Positions 33,868-43,076 of a DNA stretch of 64,000 nucleotides are shown here, one piece after another. The DNA is taken from NCBI RefSeq assembly GCF_002803075.1, contig NZ_NNBK01000014.1, positions 62,001 to 126,000 of the forward strand, written 5' to 3'. This DNA comes from Streptomyces sp. CB01373 (GTDB taxonomy: Bacteria; Actinomycetota; Actinomycetes; Streptomycetales; Streptomycetaceae). How positions within the stretch are numbered: the first letter of the stretch is position 1; every line of letters starts with the position of its first letter. The position numbers were made by a program, and so were the translations under genes. The notes beneath the pieces are model-generated. The model saw only the letters and a program-made list of their open reading frames with translations. It did not search any database and was not told where the DNA came from.

Positions 33868-34293
33868 GTCGCATGTCCTTCCTGTGTCCACCCGCGTAGC
33901 GCCGCTCGGGGCGCACGCCGGCAGGGGTCTTCGTTCGTGTGTGTTTCCATCCTGCCCTTTTCGGCCGTAAGTCGGCGGTAAGCCGTGGTAGCGGACGGTG
34001 CACGGCAGGCGAGCGATGGGCGAAGCGTCCGTGAATCCCGAATTTTCTTGTCCGGCCGAGGTTTCCGTCGCGAGGAGTCGGGGGAGGACGGATTACACCC
34101 CGCGATCACGCTCTGCATGTGCCGCAGCACCATGCGGTACTCCGCGATCCGCTTCGGCAGAGTGGGTGTGGGTGTCCAGCGCCGTCGCCGCCCGGTCGGG
34201 CAGCGCCGGGCACCTGCTGAGACGTGATCGCCCCTTCCGAACGGCACACCCCCGTGCCACCGACCCACCGACCCAGGACGAGGGGGCGCAAGC
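33868..34293. other. Divergent promoter region upstream of cutR
   Basis: About 426 bp between the divergent starts of cutR and the 57-residue gene. No supported gene. The region must carry both promoters. Confidence 0.5.
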
Positions 34294-34467
34294 ATGGACG
34301 CATTCACCGCAGGACTTCTGCAGCGCATAAAGGCGACCGAGTCCGATCTGACCCGGGCTCGTGACGAGGGCGACGACTTCCTCGTCGAGGTCGAGCTGGC
34401 CGAACTCGACGACCTGCGCCGCCTCGCCGCCGAACACGGTGTGGAGGTCGGCGTGTCCGGCGTCTGA
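34294..34467 (+). CDS. Small conserved acidic protein, 57 residues
   Basis: ATG 34294 preceded by GACGAGGGGGCG. Sequence MDAFTAGLLQRIKATESDLT followed by an amphipathic, acidic helix (FLVEVELAELDDLRRLA) and EHGVEVGVSGV. Soluble, mostly helical, codon bias like the neighbours. A strong terminator follows directly. I recall near-identical small proteins at this place in other Streptomyces; function unknown. Confidence 0.75.
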   Translation: MDAFTAGLLQRIKATESDLTRARDEGDDFLVEVELAELDDLRRLAAEHGVEVGVSGV

Positions 34468-34481
34468 CCAGCCTGCACGCG

Positions 34482-34525
34482 CACAGCGGGACCCCGGCGA
34501 ATCCAGCGCCGGGGTCCCGCTGTGT
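34482..34525. terminator. Bidirectional terminator
   Basis: 18-bp stem (CACAGCGGGACCCCGGCG) with a short loop, between the convergent small gene and the inositol phosphatase gene. Ends may be off by one base. Confidence 0.85.
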
Positions 34526-34544
34526 CGATGGCTCTCGTGGGACC

Positions 34545-35360
34545 TCAGTCGTGCCAGGCGCCGAGGTCCTCCAGGAGGCTCTGGAGGGGCTCGAAGACGC
34601 CGGGGACGGCCGCTACCGTCAGGTCGCGGGACGGGCGCTCTCCGGGGCGGCCACCGGACGCGGCGCCCGCCTCCCGGGCGATCAGGTCGCCCGCGGCGTA
34701 GTCCCACGCGTTCAGACCGCGCTCGTAGAAGCCGTCCAGGCGGCCCAGCGCCAGGTCGCACAGGTCCACCGCGGCGGAACCGCTGCGGCGGATGTCGCGC
34801 AGCAGCGGGATCAGCCGGCGGGCCACGTCGGCCTGGTGGGCGCGGACCTCGGCGACGTAGTTGAAGCCGGTGGCGATCAACGCCTGGTCCAGGGGCGGCG
34901 CGGCGCGGCAGGACAGCTTGCGCTCGCCGGCCCAGGCTCCGGTGGCCCAGGCGCCGCGACCACGCACGGCGTGGAAGGCCTCGCCGCGCATCGGGGCGAC
35001 CACGACCCCGACCAGCGCCTCGCCGTCCTGCTCGGCGGCGATGGAGACGGCCCAGGTCGGCAGCCCGTACAGGTAGTTCACGGTGCCGTCGAGCGGGTCG
35101 ATCACCCAGCGGACACCGCTCGTGCCCTCGACGGAGGCGCCCTCCTCGCCGAGGAAGCCGTCGTCGGGGCGCCGGTCGGCGATCAGGCCGGTGATCAGCT
35201 TCTCGGCGGCGATGTCCATCTCGGTGACGACGTCGATCGGGCTGGACTTGGTGGCGGCCACCGTCAGATCGGCCGGGCGGCCGTCCTTCAGCAGCTCTCC
35301 GGCGCGTGCCGCCGCCTGGCGGGCGACTTGCAGCAGTTCCGCGGGCAGGGTGTCGGTCAC
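34545..35360 (-). CDS. Inositol monophosphatase family protein
   Basis: 271 residues from GTG 35360, with GAGGAG four bases upstream. Family motifs: FLGEEGAS (metal-binding Glu), WVIDPLDGTVNYLYGLP (metal-binding DPLDGT) and LNAWDYAAGDLIAREAG (second metal/substrate Asp). Li-sensitive Mg-dependent phosphatase; likely substrates are inositol-1-phosphate or related sugar phosphates. Followed nine bases upstream by the ferrochelatase gene in the same direction, so the two are probably co-transcribed. Confidence 0.93.
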   Translation of the reverse strand: MTDTLPAELLQVARQAAARAGELLKDGRPADLTVAATKSSPIDVVTEMDIAAEKLITGLIADRRPDDGFLGEEGASVEGTSGVRWVIDPLDGTVNYLYGLPTWAVSIAAEQDGEALVGVVVAPMRGEAFHAVRGRGAWATGAWAGERKLSCRAAPPLDQALIATGFNYVAEVRAHQADVARRLIPLLRDIRRSGSAAVDLCDLALGRLDGFYERGLNAWDYAAGDLIAREAGAASGGRPGERPSRDLTVAAVPGVFEPLQSLLEDLGAWHD

Positions 35361-35368
35361 GGGGCTCC

Positions 35369-36496
35369 TCACGCGTAGGGACTGTCGGCGCCCGCGGCGG
35401 CCGGCCGGGGCGTACGGGCCGGGCAGCAGCCCACCGGACACAGGTTGTGGTCCGCGCCGAGCGCGCCCAGGGCGCACGGCGTGACCCGCTGTCCGCGCTC
35501 GATGGCGGCCCGCTCCATGATCAGGTCGCGGATGGCGGCGGCGAACCGCGGGTCGGCGCCCACGGTGGCGGAGCGGCCCACCGGAAGGCCCAGTTCCGCG
35601 GCCTTGGCCGTGGCCTCGGTGTCGAGGTCGTACATGACCTCCATGTGGTCGGAGACGAAGCCGATGGGCGCCATGACGACGGCCGGGGCCCCGGCGGCGT
35701 GCCGCTCCTCGAGGTGGTCGCAGATGTCGGGCTCCAGCCACGGGATGTGCGGGGCACCGGAGCGCGACTGGTAGACGAGCTGCCAGGGGTGGTCGACACC
35801 CGTGCGCTCGCGGACCTCGTCGGCGATCAGTCGCGCCACGTCCAGGTGCTGGCGGACGTACGCCCCGCCGTCGCCGTGGCCCGCGACCGGGCCGGAGGTG
35901 TCCGCGGCGGAGACCGGGATCGAGTGGGTGCAGAAGGCGATGTGCGCGCCGTCGCGGACGTCCTCGGGAAGGCCGGCGAGCGATTCGAGCACGCCGTCGA
36001 TCATGGGCTGGAGGAAGCCGGGGTGGTTGAAGTAGTGCCGCAGCTTGTCGACCTTCGGCAGGTCCAGGCCCTCGGCCCCCAGGGCGGCGAGGGAGTCCGC
36101 GAGGTTCTCGCGGTACTGGCGGCAGCCGGAGTAGGAGGCGTAGGCGCTGGTGGCCAGGACCAGGATGCGGCGGCGCCCGTCGCGGGCCATGTCCCGCAGG
36201 GTGTCCGTCAGGTAGGGGGCCCAGTTGCGGTTGCCCCAGTAGACCGGCAGATCGAGGCCGTGGTCGGCGAAGTCCTTGCGCAGGGCGTCGAGCAGGGCGC
36301 GGTTCTGGGCGTTGATCGGGCTGACCCCGCCGAACTGGAAGTAGTGTTCGCCCACTTCCTTCAGGCGCTCGGTGGGGATGCCTCGCCCGCGCGTCACGTT
36401 CTCCAGGAACGGGATCACGTCGTCCGGCCCCTCGGGGCCGCCGAACGAGAGCAGGAGCAGGGCGTCGTACGGGGTGGCGTCGAGCACGTCAGGCAT
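35369..36496 (-). CDS. hemH: Ferrochelatase (coproporphyrin III type)
   Basis: 375 residues from ATG 36496. LLLLSFGGPEGPDDVIPFLE at the N-terminus; VSPINAQNRALLDALR; the ferrochelatase signature region around AFCTHSIP with the metal-binding His and, later, VVMAPIGFVSDHMEVMYDLD. The C-terminal extension contains cysteines (PCALGALGADHNLCPVGCCP) as found in the [2Fe-2S] actinobacterial enzymes. In Actinobacteria this enzyme inserts iron into coproporphyrin III (also called CpfC) in the late haem pathway. Confidence 0.93.
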   Translation of the reverse strand: MPDVLDATPYDALLLLSFGGPEGPDDVIPFLENVTRGRGIPTERLKEVGEHYFQFGGVSPINAQNRALLDALRKDFADHGLDLPVYWGNRNWAPYLTDTLRDMARDGRRRILVLATSAYASYSGCRQYRENLADSLAALGAEGLDLPKVDKLRHYFNHPGFLQPMIDGVLESLAGLPEDVRDGAHIAFCTHSIPVSAADTSGPVAGHGDGGAYVRQHLDVARLIADEVRERTGVDHPWQLVYQSRSGAPHIPWLEPDICDHLEERHAAGAPAVVMAPIGFVSDHMEVMYDLDTEATAKAAELGLPVGRSATVGADPRFAAAIRDLIMERAAIERGQRVTPCALGALGADHNLCPVGCCPARTPRPAAAGADSPYA

Positions 36497-36734
36497 GCCT
36501 CGATCCTGCCACTCCGCACCGACGGGCGGGCTCCCGGCCCGCAGGGGCGCGAGAGTCTGGAATGGGGTGGGCCTGAGTCCGGAGGCAGCGGCGCGCGGGA
36601 GTCCGGAGTGGGACGTTGCGCGGGTGTCCGTGGGGAGATGTCTCCGGAAGTCCGGAGGGGGTGGTGCGCCGGGGGCGCCCGGTCCGTAAGCTGTATCAGC
36701 TTCCTTCACGCCTTACCGGATTCGCGGAGACCCT

Positions 36735-37973
36735 GTGCCCAGCCCGTACCGTGCCCTGTTCGCCGCTCCAGGCTCCAAGGGCTTCTCTGCCGCGGGGTTC
36801 CTCGGCCGGCTGCCGCTGGCGATGATGGGCATCGGCGTGGTCACGATGATCTCCCAGCTCACCGGGCGCTACGGACTCGCGGGCGCGCTGTCGGCCACCA
36901 TCGCGCTGGCCGCCGCGGTCCTGGGCCCGCAGATATCCCGGCTGGTAGACCGGCACGGGCAGCGCCGGGTGCTGCGCCCCGCGACGCTCGTCGCGCTGAC
37001 CGCCTCGGCGGTCCTGCTGTGCGCGGCGCACTTCCGGTGGCCGGACTGGGTGCTGTTCGTCTGCGCGGCCGGGATCGGCTCCGTGCCCAGCCTGGGCGCG
37101 ATGGTCCGCGCGCGCTGGGCCGCCCTGTACCGGGGGACACCACAGCTGCACACCGCCTACTCGTTCGAGTCGGTGGTGGACGAGGCCTGCTTCATCTTCG
37201 GGCCGATCGTCTCCATCGGGCTGTCCACGGTCTGGTTCCCGGAGGCGGGGCCGCTGCTGGCCTCCTGCTTCCTGGCGGTGGGCGTGTTCTGGCTGACCGC
37301 CCAGCGCGCCACCGAGCCCGCGCCGCACCCGCGCGAGCACCACGTCGGCGGTTCCGCCCTGCGTGCGCGCGGGCTCCAGGTGCTCGTGTCGACCTTCGTG
37401 GCGACCGGGACGATCTTCGGGGCGATCGACGTGGTCACCGTCGCCTTCGCCGAGCAGCAGGGGCACAAGAGCGCCGCGAGCGTCGTGCTCGCCCTGTACG
37501 CGGCGGGCTCCTGCACGGCGGGCGTCGTCTTCGGCCTGCTGCGCTTCGCGGGACCGCCCGCCCGGCGCTGGCTGCTGGGCATCTGCACGATGGCCGTGAG
37601 TATGATCCCCCTCCTACTGGTCGGAAACCTGCCGTTTCTGGCCGTGGCGCTGTTCGTTGCGGGCCTGTCCGTCGCTCCCACAATGATCACGACGATGGCC
37701 CTCGTCGAAGAGCACGTACCACGCTCGCACCTGACCGAGGGCATGACCTGGGTGAGCACCGGGCTCGCGGTCGGGGTGGCGCTGGGCTCCTCGGTGGCCG
37801 GCTGGGTGATCGACGCGGCCGGGGCGCGGGCCGGGTACGGGGTCCCGGCGGTGTCCGGGGCCGTCGCGGTGGCGGTCGGTTTCCTCGGGTACCGCCGGCT
37901 CAGCAGGCCGGCTCCGCGTCGGGGAGGCTTCGTTGAGCAGCACGACGAGCGCGAAGAACGGCACATGGCGTAA
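36735..37973 (+). CDS. MFS transporter
   Basis: 412 residues, GTG start. About 12 membrane helices, with the MFS loop signature LVDRHGQRRVLRPA between helices 2 and 3. Helix pairs such as LPLAMMGIGVVTMISQL and VALGSSVAGWVIDAAGA are clear. Charged His-rich C-terminus. Its last 41 bases overlap the start of the FAD-linked oxidase gene, implying coupled translation. Substrate unknown; drug or metabolite export is typical for this branch. Confidence 0.88.
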   Translation: MPSPYRALFAAPGSKGFSAAGFLGRLPLAMMGIGVVTMISQLTGRYGLAGALSATIALAAAVLGPQISRLVDRHGQRRVLRPATLVALTASAVLLCAAHFRWPDWVLFVCAAGIGSVPSLGAMVRARWAALYRGTPQLHTAYSFESVVDEACFIFGPIVSIGLSTVWFPEAGPLLASCFLAVGVFWLTAQRATEPAPHPREHHVGGSALRARGLQVLVSTFVATGTIFGAIDVVTVAFAEQQGHKSAASVVLALYAAGSCTAGVVFGLLRFAGPPARRWLLGICTMAVSMIPLLLVGNLPFLAVALFVAGLSVAPTMITTMALVEEHVPRSHLTEGMTWVSTGLAVGVALGSSVAGWVIDAAGARAGYGVPAVSGAVAVAVGFLGYRRLSRPAPRRGGFVEQHDEREERHMA

Positions 37974-39252
37974 CTGGGGCGGCAACGTCGCCGCGCGTCC
38001 CGGGCGGGAGGTCACTCCGGCCACGGTGGAGGACGTCGCCGCCGCCGTGCGGAGGGCCGCCGAGGACGGACTGCGGGTCAAGGCCGTCGGCACCGGTCAC
38101 TCCTTCACGAGCATCGCCGCGACGGACGGGGTGATGATCCGCCCGCGGTTGCTGACCGGCATACGCGGGATCGACCGTGAGGCCATGACGGTCACGGTCG
38201 AGGCCGGCACCCCGCTCAAGCGACTCAACGTCGCTCTCGCGCGGGAGGGCCTCTCGCTCACCAACATGGGCGACATCATGGAGCAGACGGTGTCCGGGGC
38301 GACCAGCACCGGCACCCATGGCACGGGCCGCGATTCCGCGTCGATCGCCGCCCAGATCAAGGGCCTTGAACTGGTCACCGCGGACGGCTCGGTGCTCACC
38401 TGCTCCGCGAAGGAGAACCCGGAGGTCTACGCCGCCGCCCGCGTCGGCCTGGGCGCGCTGGGGATCGTCACGGCCCTCACGTTCGCGGTGGAGCCGCTCT
38501 TCCTGCTCACCGCCCGCGAGGAGCCGATGAGCCTGGATCAGGTGCTCGCGGAGTTCGACCAACTCTGGGCGGAGAACGAGCACTTCGAGTTCTACTGGTT
38601 CCCGCACACCGGTAGCACCAACACCAAGCGCAACAACCGCAGCGCCGGCCCCGAGCAGCCGGTGGGGCGGCTGGCCGGCTGGTTCGAGGACGAGTTCCTC
38701 TCCAACGGCGTCTTCCAGGTGGCCAACTGGGTCGGTCGCGCGGCGCCCGCCACCATTCCGTCGATCGCCCGGATCTCCAGCCGCGCGCTGTCCGCGCGGA
38801 CGTACACCGACATCGCCTACAAGGTCTTCACCTCGCCGCGCCGGGTGCGCTTCGTGGAGATGGAGTACGCCGTGCCGCGCGAGGCCCTGGCCGACGCGCT
38901 GCGCGAGCTGAAGGCGATGGTCGACCGCTCCGGACTGCGGGTGAGCTTCCCGGTGGAGGTGCGCACCGCGCCCGCCGACGACATCACCCTGTCCACCGCC
39001 TCGGGACGGGACAGCGCGTACATCGCGGTCCACATGTTCCGGGGCACCCCCTACCAGCGGTACTTCACGGCCGCGGAGAGCATCTTCACCGCGTACGAGG
39101 GCCGGCCGCACTGGGGCAAGCTCCACACCAGGAACGCCGGCAAACTCGCCGCGGTCCACCCGCGCTTCGGCGAGTTCACGGCGCTGCGGGACCGGCTGGA
39201 TCCCCAGCGGCTGTTCCAGAACGACTACTTGCGGAGGGTGCTGGGGCCGTAG
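37933..39252 (+). CDS. FAD-linked D-arabinono-1,4-lactone oxidase/alditol oxidase family
   Basis: 439 residues. TTG start at 37933, preceded by GGGGAGG. FAD-binding PP-loop region with GTGHSFTSIA (the His is the usual covalent FAD site), TSTGTHGTG, GLGALGIVTALTF, and the C-terminal substrate domain ending HWGKLHTRNAGKL, as in aldonolactone and alditol oxidases (ALO family). Oxidises a sugar lactone or polyol with O2, producing H2O2. The 41-bp overlap with the MFS gene suggests they act on the same compound. Confidence 0.88.
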   Translation: MSSTTSAKNGTWRNWGGNVAARPGREVTPATVEDVAAAVRRAAEDGLRVKAVGTGHSFTSIAATDGVMIRPRLLTGIRGIDREAMTVTVEAGTPLKRLNVALAREGLSLTNMGDIMEQTVSGATSTGTHGTGRDSASIAAQIKGLELVTADGSVLTCSAKENPEVYAAARVGLGALGIVTALTFAVEPLFLLTAREEPMSLDQVLAEFDQLWAENEHFEFYWFPHTGSTNTKRNNRSAGPEQPVGRLAGWFEDEFLSNGVFQVANWVGRAAPATIPSIARISSRALSARTYTDIAYKVFTSPRRVRFVEMEYAVPREALADALRELKAMVDRSGLRVSFPVEVRTAPADDITLSTASGRDSAYIAVHMFRGTPYQRYFTAAESIFTAYEGRPHWGKLHTRNAGKLAAVHPRFGEFTALRDRLDPQRLFQNDYLRRVLGP

Positions 39253-40066
39253 CGCTCGCGCCGGGTGCCGGGGCCGTGGTGCCGGAGTCGGAGGGCCCGC
39301 CATCCCCGGCGCCGTCGGTGCCGGCGGTCCCCGTGGTGCCGCCTCCGCTGTCGCCACTGTCACCCGTGGCCTCGGGTGCGGGCGTCGGGCTCGCCCCGGT
39401 GCCGCGGTCGGGGCCACCGGAGGCGGCTCCGTCCGGCGAAGTCCCTTCCCCGCTCCCGGATGTGCGGGAGGGCGAGGAGGTGGGCGCGTGTTCGTCCGGG
39501 GTCACGGAGGGCGAGCGATGGCCGGTCACGGCATAGCCGACCGTCGTACCCCTGCCGCCGCTGAAGCTGTCGCCCGACACCAACTCGTAGGCGGTGATTC
39601 CGGCCATGGTGACCCCGAAGACGAGGGCGGCTGCGACCACGGGCCGCTTCCAGCTCTTGATCCGGGCCCGGTAGACGGTCCCCTCACCGAACTCACCCAC
39701 CGGCGGCGGGATACACCCGGCGGGGGCGGCCGCCGTGACCGGCGCGGGAGAGGCGGCCGGGGAAGCGGTCGGGCGGGTCCCCGGTGAGGCAGCCGGGAAG
39801 GCACCCGGGGCGGCGCCCACCCCGCGGAGCTGCTCGCCGGTACGCCGGAAGAAGTGCTGGAGGACCGAACCGCCGCAGGTGGCCAGGACGCTGACGACAC
39901 CAGCCCCCAGGATCGTGCCGTAGACGCCGAAGTACGAGGCGAGCTTCGCGGCCGCCACCGCCGCCAGGGCGCTGCCCGCGACCTGGGCGACGCTCAGGTC
40001 GAACCGCCTCCTCCTCACCTCCTCGCCGATGCTCGGCACACCGCCACCGTCGGACCTTTTACGCAT
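39176..40066 (-). CDS. Membrane protein with disordered Pro/Gly/Ser/Thr-rich tail
   Basis: 296 residues from ATG 40066. A cytoplasmic N-terminus (RRRRFDLSVAQVAGS) leads to glycine-zipper-like hydrophobic segments (LASYFGVYGTILGAGVVSVL). After a Pro/Ala-rich stretch comes one clear helix (PVVAAALVFGVTMAGITAYE) and about 120 residues of low-complexity Gly/Ser/Thr/Pro sequence, presumably extracellular. Its 3' end overlaps the end of the convergent oxidase gene by 77 bases. Function unknown. Confidence 0.75.
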   Translation of the reverse strand: MRKRSDGGGVPSIGEEVRRRRFDLSVAQVAGSALAAVAAAKLASYFGVYGTILGAGVVSVLATCGGSVLQHFFRRTGEQLRGVGAAPGAFPAASPGTRPTASPAASPAPVTAAAPAGCIPPPVGEFGEGTVYRARIKSWKRPVVAAALVFGVTMAGITAYELVSGDSFSGGRGTTVGYAVTGHRSPSVTPDEHAPTSSPSRTSGSGEGTSPDGAASGGPDRGTGASPTPAPEATGDSGDSGGGTTGTAGTDGAGDGGPSDSGTTAPAPGASATAPAPSASSRSGTAAGDPAGPAAP

Positions 40067-40574
40067 GACCGGACCTTGCCTGCCCTTTCCGCACAAACCC
40101 GCATCTTTCGCGCAGGGCCACACCCTTCGTAGATGACCGGCCGAACGCACGAGAAAGGGACGTACGGACGAAAGCGATAGTTCCGTTTGCGGCGATTAAG
40201 TGAAGTTCCCCACGGGCATGATCGAAGAAGCCGGACGGGGGCGGCCGAGTACCGCCTCCGGCCAGAACTCGGGCGGCGCGCCCATCCACGCACGTGGCCC
40301 GAATGGAGTACCGTTATGAGCCCTGGGCCCGGCCTCCCTTCGGGGTGTCCGGGACCATGCTGGACCGCCGGGAGGGGGCTGATTGCACAGGGTGACGGCG
40401 TTGGTCACTTAGCGTTGCAAACAGGTAACCGTGCCATAACGGCGTTCCAGGGCCCGTGCCCGACACGCCGGGCAACTCGGCAAGGTTGTGGCAGGCTGCA
40501 CCCGGGCAGGCCACACTCGACAAGCGGAAGCAGCGACGCACGTGACGTCGGCAGGCACCACCCGGGAGGTCCCC
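40067..40574. other. Divergent intergenic region upstream of sepH
   Basis: About 508 bp with no convincing gene. Relatively A/T-rich near 40150-40210, consistent with divergent promoters for the membrane protein and sepH. Confidence 0.5.
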
Positions 40575-41600
40575 ATGCCCGAACTGCGTGTCGTGGCCGT
40601 CTCCAATGACGGCACACGGCTGGTGCTCAAGGCTGCGGACAGCACGGAGTACACGCTTCCGATCGACGAACGGCTCCGCGCCGCCGTGCGCGGCGACCGT
40701 CCCCGCCTCGGCCAGATCGAGATCGAGGTGGAGAGCCATCTCCGCCCCCGCGACATCCAGGCCCGGATACGAGCGGGCGCGACCGCGGAAGAGGTCGCCC
40801 AGCTCGCCGGCATCCCCGTCGACCGGGTACGGCGCTTCGAGGGCCCCGTGCTCGCCGAGCGCGCCTTCATGGCCGAGCGCGCCCGCAAGACCCCCGTCCG
40901 CCGCCCCGGCGAGAACTCCGGTCCGCCGCTCGGCGAGACCGTCCAGGAACGGCTGCTGCTGCGCGGCGCCGAGAAGGACACCGCCCAGTGGGACTCCTGG
41001 CGCCGCGACGACGGCACCTGGGAGGTCCTGCTGGTCTACCTGGTCGCGGGCGAACCCCACTCGGCGAGCTGGACGTACGACCCGCCGCGGCGCCTGGTGC
41101 AGGCCGTCGACGACGAGGCCCGCGCCCTGATCGGCGAGTCCGACGACCTCGGCTCCCCGGAGCCCAGCTTTCCGTTCGTGCCGCGCATCGCGCGTCTGCC
41201 GCGCGATCGCCCCTTCGACCGGGACCGCGACCGTCCGGCACTGCCGGGACAGGCACCCGAGCCCCCCGAGGAGAGCGTCGGCGAGCGGGACACGCTGACC
41301 AGCCTGCTGGAGGCGGTGCCGAGCTTCCGCGGCGACCTGGTGGTGCCCGAGCGCGCGCCGGAACCCGTGGAGGAGCCCGAGGAGGACCTGGCGGCCGAGG
41401 AGCCCCCGGCCCCCGCTGCCTCGGCCGGCTCCGCCTACGCGGACGTCCTCATGCCGCGCTCCGTCACCAGCCACCGCGACCGCCTCACCGGCGCCACCGA
41501 CCGGCAGGCCGAGGCCGACGGGGTCCGGCCCGGCCGCCGGGCCGCCGTGCCGAGCTGGGACGAGATCGTGTTCGGCACACGCCGCAAGAAGCAGGAGTAA
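40575..41600 (+). CDS. sepH: SepH, cell-division regulator of FtsZ
   Basis: 341 residues from ATG 40575, with GGGAGGT four bases upstream. The N-terminal DUF3071 region begins PELRVVAVSNDGTRLVLKAA and contains a helix-turn-helix (IRAGATAEEVAQLAGIPVDR). The middle has ETVQERLLLRGA and TWEVLLVYLVAGEPHSASW. The C-terminal half is disordered, Pro/Glu-rich, and ends with the conserved PSWDEIVFGTRRKK. SepH binds FtsZ and promotes its assembly at division septa in actinobacteria. Followed by a terminator. Confidence 0.93.
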   Translation: MPELRVVAVSNDGTRLVLKAADSTEYTLPIDERLRAAVRGDRPRLGQIEIEVESHLRPRDIQARIRAGATAEEVAQLAGIPVDRVRRFEGPVLAERAFMAERARKTPVRRPGENSGPPLGETVQERLLLRGAEKDTAQWDSWRRDDGTWEVLLVYLVAGEPHSASWTYDPPRRLVQAVDDEARALIGESDDLGSPEPSFPFVPRIARLPRDRPFDRDRDRPALPGQAPEPPEESVGERDTLTSLLEAVPSFRGDLVVPERAPEPVEEPEEDLAAEEPPAPAASAGSAYADVLMPRSVTSHRDRLTGATDRQAEADGVRPGRRAAVPSWDEIVFGTRRKKQE

Positions 41601-41631
41601 CGGGCAGCGGTGGCAAGGCTGTACGAGAGGA

Positions 41632-41660
41632 AGGGCCGCGCCCGTCGGGTGCGGCCCTTC
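41632..41660 (+). terminator. Terminator after sepH
   Basis: AAGGGCCGC paired with GCGGCCCTT, 32 bases past the sepH stop. Confidence 0.75.
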
Positions 41661-41765
41661 GCCGTGCGCGCCGCCGCCACCGGTTCCTGACGGTCCGGTA
41701 CCGGTTCCGGCTGACCGGCTGTCACTCGTTGGGAGTATCTTCCCGGCCGACGACCTGACGTCCCG

Positions 41766-42617
41766 TCACTGCGGATCCGGCCCCACCGCGACCGGCCGGG
41801 ACGGATCCGAGGACCACTCGGACCACGAGCCGACGTACAGGGCCGCCGGGATCCCGGCGACGGCAAGCGCCAGCACCTCGTGCGCCGCGGAGACGCCGGA
41901 GCCGCAGTAGACGCCGACATCGCGCCCGTCGGTCGCGCCCAACGCCGCGAACCGCGCCCGGAGTTCCCCGGCCGGCAGGAACTTCCCGTCCGGGCCCGCG
42001 TTCTCGGTGGTCGGCGCGGACACCGCGCCCGGGATGTGGCCGCCCACCAGGTCGATCGGCTCCACCTCGCCCCGGTACCGCTCCCCCGCGCGGGCGTCGA
42101 AGAGCACGCCGGACCGGGCCAGCGCCGCGGCCGCGTCGGCGTCGAGGAGCGGCAGCGCGCCGGGCTTCGGCACGAAGTCGCCCTCGGCCGGTTCGGGCAC
42201 GGCGGTCTCCAGGGGGCCCTCCCAGGCCACGAGGCCCCCGTCCAGGACCCGCACGTCGGGGTGCCCGGTCCAGCGCAGCAGCCACCATGCACGGGCCGCC
42301 GCCCAGCCCTGACCGCCGTCGTGAACGACGACCGGCCGGTCCGCGGACACCCCGGCGCGGCGCATCGCGGCGCCGAACACCTCCAGGTCGGGCAGCGGAT
42401 GGCGACCGTTTCCGCCCGGCGCCGAGGCCAGTTCGCGGTCCAGGTCGACGAAGACGGCACCAGGGATGTGCCCCGCCGCGTGGGCGGCGCGCCCGTCGAA
42501 GGGCGCCGCGCCGGCCGCCGCGGCCAGGCTGAGCTGCCAGCGGACGTCGAGCAGCACGGGCGGCCGCGGCCCCGCGAGGGCGTTCGCGAGATCGGATGCG
42601 GAGATGATGGCGTTCAT
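41766..42617 (-). CDS. Sulfurtransferase, tandem rhodanese
   Basis: 283 residues from ATG 42617. Two rhodanese domains: the N-terminal one is inactive (VVVHDGGQGWAAARAWWLLR has Asp in place of the catalytic Cys), and the C-terminal one has the active-site loop VYCGSGVSA. Both carry the AGHIPGA-type CH2A motif. Transfers sulphane sulphur from thiosulphate or 3-mercaptopyruvate. Standalone gene. Confidence 0.92.
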   Translation of the reverse strand: MNAIISASDLANALAGPRPPVLLDVRWQLSLAAAAGAAPFDGRAAHAAGHIPGAVFVDLDRELASAPGGNGRHPLPDLEVFGAAMRRAGVSADRPVVVHDGGQGWAAARAWWLLRWTGHPDVRVLDGGLVAWEGPLETAVPEPAEGDFVPKPGALPLLDADAAAALARSGVLFDARAGERYRGEVEPIDLVGGHIPGAVSAPTTENAGPDGKFLPAGELRARFAALGATDGRDVGVYCGSGVSAAHEVLALAVAGIPAALYVGSWSEWSSDPSRPVAVGPDPQ

Positions 42618-42817
42618 GGCCCCATCCTCGCGCACGGGGTGGCCGCATCGCCCGCGTCGGGCTACTCTGCTCGGCCGGGCACTTCCGATCACGAGGCGTA
42701 CGGGATCGGCCACATGCTGTACAGCCGATCGACATCCTTCGGTAAACGCATCGAAACGGTCGGGACACCGCACACCGGGCACCCTCCGGACGGGACCCCG
42801 CCTCGCCGGCGCATCGG

Positions 42818-43013
42818 CTAGTGCTGTGGCCGGAAAGGTTTGCCGGAAAGCTCGCGGCGTCCGGTGCGGTGCATCGCAAGGCGGAGCATCGCCCGTGTAC
42901 TGGATGTACTCGGGTGATGCGACAACGCGGCTGGGGGTCCCCCCTGCTCGAAGAGCTTGGGGGAGCCGTGCCGGGCGTCGCGAGCCGGTGAACCTTTCCG
43001 GTCACAGCACTAG
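42818..43013. repeat. CTAG-bounded miniature inverted-repeat element, family 1, copy B
   Basis: 196 bp. It has the same terminal repeats as 64-230 (one mismatch on the left arm) and the same interior, but about 28 bp longer because a second palindrome (GGGGGTCCCCCC ... CTTGGGGGA) sits in the right half. That palindrome is a repeat I have seen scattered in Streptomyces. The element ends 64 bp before the VOC gene start. Confidence 0.8.
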
Positions 43014-43076
43014 GGGTCCGGAGAACGGAATCGAGGCGGCCGTCGAGAGGCCCTGGAGGCCGAGGAGAAGGTGACG

